64,000 nucleotides of DNA, taken from NCBI GenBank assembly GCA_947478725.1, contig CANJWZ010000012.1, positions 1 through 64,000 on the forward strand. Direction: 5' to 3'. Origin of the DNA: Comamonadaceae bacterium (GTDB taxonomy: Bacteria > Pseudomonadota > Gammaproteobacteria > Burkholderiales > Burkholderiaceae_C). Of this stretch, positions 47,287 through 54,716 are shown in pieces (the stretch's first letter is position 1; each line of letters starts with the position of its first letter). Position numbers and translations under genes: made by a program. A model generated the notes under the pieces. That model made no database searches, was not told the origin of the DNA, and saw only the letters and a list, made by a program, of their open reading frames with translations.

Positions 47287-47598
47287 TCAGGCCACCACGG
47301 CTTCGTCTGTGCGTTTGTCGCCCCGGTTGTCGACCCAGGTCACGGCAATCTTGTCGCCCGCCTTGCCGCCCTTGAAGGCGAATTGCATGAACGGGTTTTT
47401 TGACACCGCTGCGCCCCACTGCGCGCTCATGACGGGCTTGCCGTTCCAGGTGGCGCTGACGGACTGGATAAACCAGGCGGGCACGGTTTTACCGGCAGCG
47501 TCCCTGCGCTGGCCGCTTTCCATCTCGTGGCTGACCAGCACGCGCACCGTGGTTTTGTCGCCTTGGGCCTGGGCCCGGATTCTCATGGGATCTGACAT
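47287..47598 (-). CDS. soxZ: SoxZ, sulfur-carrier complex subunit
   Basis: A 103-residue Ig-like protein that forms the SoxYZ heterodimer carrying pathway intermediates in the periplasm. The sequence DPMRIRAQAQGDKTTVRVLVSHEMESGQRRD and the closing VTWVDNRGDKRTDEA are typical of SoxZ. It has no signal peptide; in known systems it is exported with SoxY, whose Tat-type signal is present here. It is 14 bp downstream of soxY. Confidence 0.96.
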   Translation of the reverse strand: MSDPMRIRAQAQGDKTTVRVLVSHEMESGQRRDAAGKTVPAWFIQSVSATWNGKPVMSAQWGAAVSKNPFMQFAFKGGKAGDKIAVTWVDNRGDKRTDEAVVA

Positions 47599-47612
47599 GT
47601 CGTTCTCCTGAA

Positions 47613-48089
47613 TCAGCCGCCGCAGCCGCCGAGTGTTACTTTGACTTCTTTGACTGCGTAATAGTATTTGTCACCCGCCTTGGCCAGCGCATACACGTTG
47701 GACGATTGGCCCATCTTGACGTTGGTCTCGACGTTGGCGTCGGTACCGGCCATGATGTCGAAGCTGGCGGCCAAAGCGCTGGGGTTTTTCTCCACCACAA
47801 ACGCGATTTGCGTGGTGCCGGCAATGTTGCTGAGCGCACCAACACGCACGACGTTGCCGTTTTCTGCAATTTCCGGGGCGCGCAGCACCAGGTCTTTGCT
47901 TTCCACCGGGGCACTCGTTGCGCCCATCGCCTTGGCAGCATCTGCCAATGACTTGCTTTCAAAAGCAGCTTTGTTCCAGCCCGGGGCATTGACTGCGGCT
48001 GTTTGCGCCTGCGCTGGCAAGCCGACGCTGGTGGCAATCGCCACGGCAGTGGCCCCAGAAGAGCGGGCTAAAAAATCTCGACGTTCCAT
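47613..48089 (-). CDS. soxY: SoxY, sulfur-carrier protein with C-terminal GGCGG
   Basis: A 158-residue periplasmic carrier. The C-terminal GGCGG holds the swinging-arm Cys to which thiosulfate is bound and processed. The N-terminus is a twin-arginine-type signal (ERRDFLARSSGATAVAIATSVGLPAQA). ATG 48089 was chosen because AAGGAG lies about 7 bases upstream; an earlier GTG at 48104 overlaps that site. It precedes soxZ. A 100-bp gap to soxD upstream contains a short tandem CTTGA run (about 48123-48137). Confidence 0.96.
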   Translation of the reverse strand: MERRDFLARSSGATAVAIATSVGLPAQAQTAAVNAPGWNKAAFESKSLADAAKAMGATSAPVESKDLVLRAPEIAENGNVVRVGALSNIAGTTQIAFVVEKNPSALAASFDIMAGTDANVETNVKMGQSSNVYALAKAGDKYYYAVKEVKVTLGGCGG

Positions 48090-48191
48090 GGTTGACTCCT
48101 TCACGACAAACTGACTGAATAACTTGACTTGACTTGACTGGGCACAAAAATTCGATGTCTGGAATAGAGCCGCTGCTCGTTTCCCGGTGTA

Positions 48192-49313
48192 CTAGGGCGG
48201 CATGCCGCCAACAAGCCACTGCGCAATGCGGGCCGACTCTGCTGCGCTCAAAGCCTGGGCGGGCATCGGTATGGCACCCCAGACGCCTTGTCCACCGTTG
48301 CTTATTTTGCCCGATAGCAGATTGACCGCGCCGTCAGTGGTTTTATAGCGTGCGGCGATGTCTTTGAACGACGGGCCAACCAGCTTGGTGCTCATGCCGT
48401 GGCAGGCCAGGCAGGCGTTTTTGTCGAGCACTGGCTGGATACTGGCCAACGAAACATTTGCTATTCTTTCAGGAGCTACTTGACCAAGCATCGTTTGGTC
48501 TGCAGCCCTATTGGATGGTTTATTTTGACTTTTTTGCGCTGTTTTGTCGTCTTTGGGGTCCGTTTCAGCCCCACGGCTGGGGCCGATGCTGCGCGACTGC
48601 TCGGCCAGATTGCCATGGGCGTCTCTGGCATATTCAGGCAGGCCGCTGACCACCGCAGTTGCCCCAGCGCAACGGCTCATGCAAGGGCTGCCTTGCACGT
48701 CAGGTTTTTCTGTGCCGCCCAACTCGCGACCCGGCCAAAAGTTATGTGCCGTTGTGATGCCGTTGCGATTGGGCAGTTGCGCCTGAACCTGCCTGATATT
48801 GCGGTCGCTCAACACAAAGTCGGCGGGCAAGACATTGCTCAAATGCAGGGTGTAAGCAGTGACCGCGTAAACCTGGTCGGCGCTCAGTGACTTGGGCGCG
48901 TTCCACGGCATGGCGCGGTTGATGTAGTCCCACAGCGTTGACAGGGTGGACAGCTTCATCAGCGTGGTGCGCTGCGGCTGGTTTTGGCCGGGGAGCAGGC
49001 TTTTGACACGGCCAGTGGCCATGTCCTGCGGCGTCACACCGCCAGCCAGCGGGGTGAAGACTTCAGCGGATTCGCCAAAGCTGCCGTGGCACGACGCGCA
49101 CTGTGCCTCCCACAACACTTCACCCTGCTTGACACTGCCCTGCCCTGTTGGCAAGCCTTTGAAGTCGGGCCGCACGTCGATGTCCCAGGCTTTGATTTCT
49201 TGCGGCGTGGCGGTGCGGCCTATGCCGGGGTACTTGACCGTTTGAGTGACCGTTTGAGCGCAAACCAGCCAGGGCAGCAGGCACAGTGCACAAGAACTAA
49301 CCCACTTGAACAT
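48192..49313 (-). CDS. soxD: SoxD, dihaem cytochrome c of sulfane dehydrogenase
   Basis: A 373-residue periplasmic cytochrome that accepts electrons from SoxC. There are two haem motifs, CASCH at 72-76 and CLACH at 301-305, in separate domains. Signal peptide 1-19. The first domain contains LWEAQCASCHGSFGESAEVFTPLAGG, typical of SoxD. The linker (about 235-290) is polar, low complexity, and residues about 259-287 are encoded by a dispersed repeat copy inserted in frame. An extra CMSRC motif lies at 211-215. The ATG overlaps the soxC stop by 17 bases. Confidence 0.93.
   Translation of the reverse strand: MFKWVSSCALCLLPWLVCAQTVTQTVKYPGIGRTATPQEIKAWDIDVRPDFKGLPTGQGSVKQGEVLWEAQCASCHGSFGESAEVFTPLAGGVTPQDMATGRVKSLLPGQNQPQRTTLMKLSTLSTLWDYINRAMPWNAPKSLSADQVYAVTAYTLHLSNVLPADFVLSDRNIRQVQAQLPNRNGITTAHNFWPGRELGGTEKPDVQGSPCMSRCAGATAVVSGLPEYARDAHGNLAEQSRSIGPSRGAETDPKDDKTAQKSQNKPSNRAADQTMLGQVAPERIANVSLASIQPVLDKNACLACHGMSTKLVGPSFKDIAARYKTTDGAVNLLSGKISNGGQGVWGAIPMPAQALSAAESARIAQWLVGGMPP
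48458..48535 (+). repeat. Dispersed structured repeat, copy h (inside soxD)
   Basis: Starts GCTATT (48460-48465), continues TTTCAGGAGCTACTT, then central stem GACCAA (48482-48487) with TTGGTC (48495-48500), a compensatory variant of the family stem. It lies wholly inside soxD in antisense orientation and keeps the reading frame open. Confidence 0.7.
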
Positions 49314-50616
49314 TTTTCACCTCGCCGTTTTCACCCAGCAGCCAGGACTGAATCGCGTTGTTGTGATAGATGCTCCGCCCACCGCGCACCGCACGCAGCG
49401 CCTGGTAAGTGGGTTGAATCTGTCCCGTCTCATCGACCGCCCGGCTTTGCAGAATCACCGGCTTGCTGTCCCAGACAAAATCGGTGTTAAAGCGCGTCAG
49501 GCACTTGGCCAGCGCCGGGCCTTCAAGCCGCGCAGCCTTCCAGTTGCGGCCACCGTCAAGGGACACATCGACTTTTTTGACTTTGCCACGCCCGCTCCAG
49601 GCCAGCCCGGTGATGCTGTGAAAGCCTTTTTGCAGCACCACTTGCCCGCCACTGGGCGAGGTGATGACGCTTTTGACCTCCTGAATACCGCTGTACTGCC
49701 GGTGCGTTCCGTCTGGTAGCAAGTCCACGTAGTGCAGGGTTTCGTCTTTGGCGCCGTAGGGCATGTCGCCGACTTCAATGCGCCGCAAATACTTGACCCA
49801 GCTCACCCCCTGAATACCGGGCACGACCAGGCGCAGCGGGTAGCCGTTTTCAGGCCGCAGCATTTCGCCGTTTTGGCCATACGCCACCAACACCTCACCG
49901 CTTTGAATCAGGCTCATGGGAACGGTGCGCGTCATGCCGGAGCCATCCGCGCCTTCAGCCAGCACAAACTTGCCGCGCTTCAAGTCAGCGCCACACATCT
50001 CCAGCAGCGTGATGAGCGGCACGCCGGTAAATTCACTGCAACTGAGCATGCCGTGGGTGTACTGCACAGTGGGCACCGCGGTGTTGTTCCACTCCATTGC
50101 GGTGTTGGCACCGCACTCAATAAAGCACATGCGGCTGACACTGGGCAGGCGCATGATCTCGTCCATGTCAAAGACCATGGGCCGCTTGAGCAGGCTGTCG
50201 TCTGAACCATTGACCATCAAGCGGTGTTTTGACGGGTCAATGTCCCACCAGCCCTGGTGGTGTCTTTCAAAATGCAGGCCGCTGGGTGTGATGATGCCAA
50301 ACAGCGATTGCAGCGGCGCAAAGCTGACGCTGGCCGCGCCCACGCGCGTCAGGCCAGGACTTTCACGGCGTTGCAGGTTTTTTTCAAACGCGCTGGGCAG
50401 GCCGTAAGGTCGCGCGGCAACCGGCTGGCCCAGGCCCTTGCTGTGGGCGGGCAGGTTCAGGATGTGGGGGTCACCCGCGGGGGTTTGTGCTTGTGCGCCC
50501 GCCACAGCTGCCGCAAAAGCGCCCGCTAGAAAACCGCGCCGACCGGCTTTCACGTCCTTGATTTGCTGCGCCGACAAAAAGTTTTCAGGCGCGCGCTGGA
50601 TGAAGCGATTGAGCAT
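49297..50616 (-). CDS. soxC: SoxC, molybdenum sulfane dehydrogenase subunit
   Basis: A 439-residue member of the sulfite oxidase family that oxidises the SoxY-bound sulfane sulfur, allowing full conversion of thiosulfate to sulfate. A Tat signal (AGRRGFLAGAFAAAVAGAQAQ) starts the protein. The molybdopterin Cys is in RMCFIECGANTAMEW (about C168), followed by the dimerisation domain (ITGLAWSGRGKVKKVDVSLDGGRNW). ATG 50616 is used; a TTG two codons earlier overlaps the regulator stop. The presence of soxCD indicates a complete Sox pathway without sulfur-globule storage. Confidence 0.95.
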   Translation of the reverse strand: MLNRFIQRAPENFLSAQQIKDVKAGRRGFLAGAFAAAVAGAQAQTPAGDPHILNLPAHSKGLGQPVAARPYGLPSAFEKNLQRRESPGLTRVGAASVSFAPLQSLFGIITPSGLHFERHHQGWWDIDPSKHRLMVNGSDDSLLKRPMVFDMDEIMRLPSVSRMCFIECGANTAMEWNNTAVPTVQYTHGMLSCSEFTGVPLITLLEMCGADLKRGKFVLAEGADGSGMTRTVPMSLIQSGEVLVAYGQNGEMLRPENGYPLRLVVPGIQGVSWVKYLRRIEVGDMPYGAKDETLHYVDLLPDGTHRQYSGIQEVKSVITSPSGGQVVLQKGFHSITGLAWSGRGKVKKVDVSLDGGRNWKAARLEGPALAKCLTRFNTDFVWDSKPVILQSRAVDETGQIQPTYQALRAVRGGRSIYHNNAIQSWLLGENGEVKNVQVG

Positions 50617-50618
50617 AT

Positions 50619-50984
50619 TCAAGCCAGAACAGGGGACCGCGGGCTGAGCGCCTGACCAGCAGGTACCGCCTCGGGTTCGTCCATCTCAATGGCGATCTGC
50701 GTACACACACTGCGGCACAGGGCGACGGCCTTTTGACTCTGTACACGGTAAATCACCTGGGTGCCTTCTTTGCGCTTGGCCAAGACACCGGTTTTAAACA
50801 GCACCGCCAGATGCTGCGACAAATTGGGCTGGGTGGTATCAATCTCCAGCAGCAATTGGCTGACTGATTTTTCCTGCTCGCACACCGCACTCAGGATTCG
50901 CAAACGCATGGGTGTGGCCAGCACAGCAAAAAGCCCGGCAGCCAGGTCAAAGACGCGGTCTTGTTCAGATAAACCAGCAGCCAA
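50619..50984 (-). CDS. ArsR-family regulator of the sox operon (SoxR-like)
   Basis: A 121-residue winged-helix repressor. The HTH is clear: ATPMRLRILSAVCEQEKSVSQLLLEIDTTQPNLSQHLAVLF, and Cys residues in AVCEQEK and the C-terminal helix (LCRSVC) could sense sulfane sulfur, as in sox regulators of this family. It starts at TTG 50984 with AGAGGT upstream. It is the first gene of the soxCDYZAXB operon, directly followed by soxC, and an inverted repeat sits 20 bp upstream of its start, consistent with autoregulation. Confidence 0.85.
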   Translation of the reverse strand: MAAGLSEQDRVFDLAAGLFAVLATPMRLRILSAVCEQEKSVSQLLLEIDTTQPNLSQHLAVLFKTGVLAKRKEGTQVIYRVQSQKAVALCRSVCTQIAIEMDEPEAVPAGQALSPRSPVLA

Positions 50985-51004
50985 AGTTTTACCTCTGTTC
51001 CTTA

Positions 51005-51026
51005 AATATAAGTGATTCCTTATATT
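51005..51026. promoter_or_regulatory. Candidate operator of the sox regulator
   Basis: Perfect 8-bp inverted repeat, AATATAAG (51005-51012) and CTTATATT (51019-51026), spacer 6. It overlaps a likely minus-strand -10 region and ends about 20 bp before the regulator start. AT-rich dyads of this type are bound by ArsR/BigR-like repressors. Confidence 0.55.
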
Positions 51027-51032
51027 CTGCTC

Positions 51033-51051
51033 GTGAACCCTCCCGGTTCAC
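51033..51051 (-). terminator. Hairpin downstream of prpE
   Basis: Perfect 7-bp stem, GTGAACC (51033-51039) and GGTTCAC (51045-51051), 5-nt loop, eight bases after the prpE stop. No T tract follows. It separates prpE from the sox promoter. Confidence 0.5.
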
Positions 51052-51058
51052 TCCGAAC

Positions 51059-52996
51059 TTACCCTAGCTTGACCCGGTCCCTGATCTGCTCCAAAGCGGC
51101 CGGATCATCCATCGTGGTCAAGTCCCCCGCATCGCGGCCTTCGCACACCGCCTGAATGGCGCGGCGCAGCAGCTTGCCGCTGCGGGTTTTGGGCAGCACC
51201 GACACAAAGCGAACGCGTGATGGCCGGGCGACGGCACCCAGGTCGCCATCAACGCGCTTCATGATCTCGCCTTCCAGCTTGAAGGCTGCAGAAGCGTCGG
51301 TGAGGGCGGCGGCGTCTTTCGGCACGACAAAGGCCATGGCCACTTGGCCTTTGAGTGCATCGGCGACACCGACCACCGCCACCTCGGCCACCATGGCGTG
51401 GCCAGAAATGCTTTCTTCAATTTCGCGTGTGCCCAGCCGGTGGCCTGCGACATTGATCACGTCATCGGTACGGCCCAGAATAAAGTAATAGCCGTCCTCG
51501 TCCCGGATGCCCCAGTCAAATGTGTTGTACACCATCTTGCCGGGCACGGACTTCCAGTAGGTGTTGACAAAACGCGCATCGTCCTTCCAGATGGTTTGCA
51601 TGAAGCCGGGGGGCGTTGGGCCTTCAATCACCACCACGCCTTTTTCATTTGGCCGGGTGAGCTCTTCGCCGGTCGACTCGTGCAAGATCTTGACCCGGTA
51701 GCCGTACATCGGAACGCCAGGGCTGCCGAACTTGGGCGTTTTTCTTTCAACGCCGTTGGTCGAGCCCGACATCAGGGTGATGAGTGGCCAGCCGGTTTCG
51801 GTCTGCCAGTAGTTGTCGATGATGGGCACATTCAGACCCTCACTGATCCAGCGGGCGGTGGGCTCGTCAAGCGGCTCACCGGCCAGAAACAAGGCGCGCA
51901 GGCTGCTCAGGTCGTATTTTTTCAAATACGCCGGGTCCTGCTTTTTCAGCACCCGCACCGCCGTGGGCGCGCTGAACATGGCCGTCACCTTGTACTTTTC
52001 AACCAGGCTCCACCAGACGCCGCCATTGGGCTGTCCGTCCATGCCCTGCGTCGGCAAGCCTTCGTACATGATGCTGGCCATGCCTGCGATCAGCGGGCCG
52101 TAAATGATGTAGCTGTGGCCCACCACCCAGCCAATGTCGCTGGTCGAAAAATAGGTTTCCCCAGGCTGGCCGTCAAAAATATGCTTCATGCTGGCGGCCA
52201 GGGCCACCGCATAACCGCCCGTATCCCGCTGCACGCCCTTGGGTTTGCCGGTGGTGCCGCTGGTGTAAATGGTGTAGCTGATGGCCGTTGAATCGAGCGC
52301 TTCGCACGGCACCTGGGCCTGCATGTACTTGGCGCGCAGGTCGGCCCAAAGCAGGTCGCGGCCGGGCGTCATGTCCATGGGGGCAAGTGCCCGGTCAACC
52401 AGAAGCACCGCCTCTGGTTTGTGGCTGGACAGACGAATGGCCTCGTCCAGCAGCGGCTTGTAGGCCACCACTTTGCCGCCGCGTGACCCAGCGTCGGCGC
52501 TGACAATCACTTTGGGCGACGCGTCGTCAATCCGCGAGGCCAGCGAGCCGCTGGCAAAGCCGCCAAACACCACACAATGAATCGCGCCAATACGCGCGCA
52601 CGCCAACATGGCAAACGCCGCCTCGGCAATCATGGGCATGTAAATCAGCACGCGGTCGCCCTGCACCACACCCATGGCCTTCAGGCTGGCGGCCATGCGC
52701 TGGACTTCCAGGTGCAATTCCTTGAAGCTGTAAGTCTTCTCAATGCCCGTCTCACTCGACACATAGATCAGCGCCGCCTGGTCGCCACGCGTGGCGAGGT
52801 GGCGGTCTACCGCGTTGTGGCACAGGTTGGTTTTGCCGCCTTCAAACCAATGGGCAAAGGGCGGCTTGTCGTTGTTACAAACCCGTGTAAACGGCGCAAA
52901 CCAGTCAATCAGCTTGGCCTGTTCGGTCCAGAAGGCGTCGGGCTGGTCAATCGAGTGCTGGTAAAAGTCGGCATAGCTGGTCAGGGGGCCTGGCAT
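51059..52996 (-). CDS. prpE: Propionyl-CoA synthetase (acetate/propionate-CoA ligase family)
   Basis: A 645-residue adenylate-forming ligase. The P-loop-like A3 motif is YTIYTSGTTGKPKGVQRDTGGYAVAL; the GVQRDTGGYA form is characteristic of PrpE rather than Acs. The acyl-pocket segment DNYWQTETGWPLI and the C-terminal motif PKTRSGKLLRRAIQA with the catalytic, acetylatable Lys are intact. It activates propionate, and less efficiently acetate, to the acyl-CoA. ATG 52996 has GGAGA upstream and begins the family's domain (MPGPLTSYADFYQHSIDQP). No prpBCD genes are adjacent, so it appears to be a stand-alone unit. Confidence 0.9.
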   Translation of the reverse strand: MPGPLTSYADFYQHSIDQPDAFWTEQAKLIDWFAPFTRVCNNDKPPFAHWFEGGKTNLCHNAVDRHLATRGDQAALIYVSSETGIEKTYSFKELHLEVQRMAASLKAMGVVQGDRVLIYMPMIAEAAFAMLACARIGAIHCVVFGGFASGSLASRIDDASPKVIVSADAGSRGGKVVAYKPLLDEAIRLSSHKPEAVLLVDRALAPMDMTPGRDLLWADLRAKYMQAQVPCEALDSTAISYTIYTSGTTGKPKGVQRDTGGYAVALAASMKHIFDGQPGETYFSTSDIGWVVGHSYIIYGPLIAGMASIMYEGLPTQGMDGQPNGGVWWSLVEKYKVTAMFSAPTAVRVLKKQDPAYLKKYDLSSLRALFLAGEPLDEPTARWISEGLNVPIIDNYWQTETGWPLITLMSGSTNGVERKTPKFGSPGVPMYGYRVKILHESTGEELTRPNEKGVVVIEGPTPPGFMQTIWKDDARFVNTYWKSVPGKMVYNTFDWGIRDEDGYYFILGRTDDVINVAGHRLGTREIEESISGHAMVAEVAVVGVADALKGQVAMAFVVPKDAAALTDASAAFKLEGEIMKRVDGDLGAVARPSRVRFVSVLPKTRSGKLLRRAIQAVCEGRDAGDLTTMDDPAALEQIRDRVKLG

Positions 52997-53111
52997 GGTT
53001 TGTCTCCATTCGCGATGTTCTAAAAAAGCGCTAACACTGAATTCATGATTGTGAGTCATGGCCTTGCAACTGGCTGACAGAAGCAAACACCATATCTGGT
53101 TGAATGGCAAA

Positions 53112-53178
53112 TTGCTATTTAATAAGGAGCTACTAACCCAGGTAAATAGAGGGATAGAGGCCTATTTGGCAGCCAAAA
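53112..53178 (+). repeat. Dispersed structured repeat, copy i
   Basis: Starts GCTATT (53114-53119), then AATAAGGAGCTACTAACCC, a weak central stem, GATAGAGGCCTATTTGGC, and the small 3' hairpin TTTGGC/GCCAAA. Confidence 0.65.
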
Positions 53179-53265
53179 CGACCTCAAACCAGCCTCTAGC
53201 CATTGTCGACGCCCGCCCGCCAAAAAACCAGATCAACAAGCATGAGAACCTGTTTTGAAGCGATT

Positions 53266-53327
53266 CCCAGGGTTCAAATCGCCCTCCAGCCCAAAGAATA
53301 CAGGGGCAAGTTGCTATTGAATATAAG
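53266..53327 (-). repeat. Dispersed structured repeat, copy j
   Basis: On the minus strand: GCTTATATTCAATAGC, then CAACTTGCCCC and TTTGGGCTGGAGGGCGATTTG. The GCCC/GGGC central stem is kept. It is inverted relative to copy i. Confidence 0.6.
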
Positions 53328-53346
53328 CAACGAGCTCAACTGCCCT

Positions 53347-53976
53347 TCAGCCTTGCTTGACCAGCTTGAGCAACTCACTGAACGCCTCGTGCTCTGCAGT
53401 GCGCAGCCATTCAAACGCCACCATCTCGGTGGTCACCAGCTCGGCCCCATTGCCGGCCAGGCGGTCAAAGGCGGCGTCACGGTTGCGCTCGGTACGCGAG
53501 CTGCAGGCGTCCGTCACCACCCACACCTCAAACTCGTCATCCAGTAAGTCGAGCGCGGTCTGCATCAGGCAGACATGTGCCTCGCAACCGGCGATAACGA
53601 TGGTGCTGCGGCCTTCTTCGGGTTCTGGCGCGGCCTTTTGCAGGTGTTTGGGCATGCTGCGGGCGTTGCCTCCTTGGGTGGGCTTGCGTGCCGGTGGCCG
53701 CAGCCAGTCGCCCAAGCCATCGGCCACCGCGCTGAAATGCGCCTTGGCCAGGGTTCTGCCACCAGCCGATTCAACCGCAGCGCGCACAGCATCCACGTTG
53801 GGGCCCAGCTTGTCGGGGCTTTGCTCTGTCGCCCACACCGGTATTTGCAATGCCTGAGCCATGCGCGCCAGTCGCACCGCATTGGCAATGACCAACTCGT
53901 TTTCAAAAATCACCGGCATCAGGCGGGTCTGGTAGTCGACCAGCACGAGCTGGGCGTCATCGGCATCTAGCAACAT
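53347..53976 (-). CDS. Isochorismatase-family cysteine hydrolase
   Basis: A 209-residue enzyme with the catalytic triad of the family: D14 in LVLVDYQTRLMP, K78 in TLAKAHFSA and C136 in IAGCEAHVCLMQTALDLL. Sequence closest in feel to the YcaC-like branch of unknown substrate. A Pro/Arg-rich insertion (about 93-122) between beta strands is longer than usual. ATG 53976 follows AAGGAA. It lies 10 bp downstream of a TetR regulator gene on the same strand, suggesting the two are co-transcribed. Confidence 0.88.
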   Translation of the reverse strand: MLLDADDAQLVLVDYQTRLMPVIFENELVIANAVRLARMAQALQIPVWATEQSPDKLGPNVDAVRAAVESAGGRTLAKAHFSAVADGLGDWLRPPARKPTQGGNARSMPKHLQKAAPEPEEGRSTIVIAGCEAHVCLMQTALDLLDDEFEVWVVTDACSSRTERNRDAAFDRLAGNGAELVTTEMVAFEWLRTAEHEAFSELLKLVKQG

Positions 53977-53986
53977 CAGGATTCCT

Positions 53987-54616
53987 TCAATGGGTGGTTT
54001 TTTGGCTCTGCAAGCGCTCAATCAGCCCAATCACATAGTCTTCAAACAGCAGCGTCGCATCTTGCCCAAACATGCGAATGCGTCCGGTGTGCATCATCAG
54101 CAGCAAGCCAACGCCGTGCGCGAACAGGGCTGTATTTTCACGCAAAGCGTCTTCTGCATTCAGACCCATCGCTTGCAAAGCTAGCTCACAAGGGCGCAGC
54201 GCATCGTGCAGGCGGTCGTTGAGCTGATCGTTCAAGTCAGCGCTCAAGCCACGCGGCCGCATGCCTTGCACCAGATAAAACCCCAAATCCAGATCACGCG
54301 GATGGGCGGCAAAAAAACCAAACCAGGCGTTGGCTTTGGCATCCAGCATGTCCGAGGCGGGCAAGCTGTCATGACCCGCCGCATCGACAGCGGCGTTTAA
54401 TCGCTCCAGCGACTCGGCCAGCAGCGCGCCATAAATGGCTTCCTTATTTTCAAAATAAGAATAAATCGCGCCCGGTGTGTACCCCGCCTGTTTGGCAATT
54501 TCGCGAATGCTCGCGCCTTCAATGCCCAGCTTGTCGAACACCACGCGCGCAGCGTCCAGCATCAGCGCGCGGCGTGAATCAGTTTGGGCTTGCTGCCTGG
54601 CGGCTCTGGCTTGCAT
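53987..54616 (-). CDS. TetR-family transcriptional regulator
   Basis: A 209-residue repressor. The N-terminal HTH is canonical: ASIREIAKQAGYTPGAIYSYFENKEAIYGALL at about 35-65, with the recognition helix near YTPGAIYSYF. The C-terminal ligand domain is typical of TetR_C. It is divergent from the AbfD/HpaB-like gene with a 100-bp intergenic region containing dyads, so it very likely controls that gene and itself. The ligand is unknown. Confidence 0.92.
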   Translation of the reverse strand: MQARAARQQAQTDSRRALMLDAARVVFDKLGIEGASIREIAKQAGYTPGAIYSYFENKEAIYGALLAESLERLNAAVDAAGHDSLPASDMLDAKANAWFGFFAAHPRDLDLGFYLVQGMRPRGLSADLNDQLNDRLHDALRPCELALQAMGLNAEDALRENTALFAHGVGLLLMMHTGRIRMFGQDATLLFEDYVIGLIERLQSQKTTH

Positions 54617-54674
54617 GCGTCAACTGTAAACGCAAACCCAAAGTGACTCATTTATTTGACGCTTGTTTTTTAAA

Positions 54675-54704
54675 TTGAACAGTGTTTAAATATTGTCAAT
54701 ATTT
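54675..54704. promoter_or_regulatory. Dyads between tetR and the AbfD/HpaB-like gene
   Basis: Two inverted repeats adjoin. TTGAACA (54675-54681) and TGTTTAA (54683-54689) form a 15-bp imperfect palindrome of the size bound by TetR dimers. AAATATT (54688-54694) and AATATTT (54698-54704) form a second, perfect one. GGAG at 54707-54710 is the ribosome binding site. Confidence 0.5.
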
Positions 54705-54716
54705 TTGGAGACCAGC

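Larger units (their letters stand above)
52997..53346. other. Intergenic region with two dispersed repeat copies
   Basis: About 350 bp without a credible gene between prpE and an isochorismatase-like gene. It holds repeat copies i (plus, 53112-53178) and j (minus, 53266-53327) in inverted orientation about 90 bp apart. A plus-strand open frame across 53058-53258 is made partly of repeat sequence and is not believed. Confidence 0.7.

Noticed and set aside
48123..48137. Short tandem CTTGA repeat between soxD and soxY
   Set aside because: Only three units; no evidence of regulatory function or array structure such as CRISPR.
53268..53290. GGTTCAAATC, resembling a tRNA T-arm
   Set aside because: No acceptor, D or anticodon arms can be folded around it; it is the 3' end of dispersed repeat copy j.
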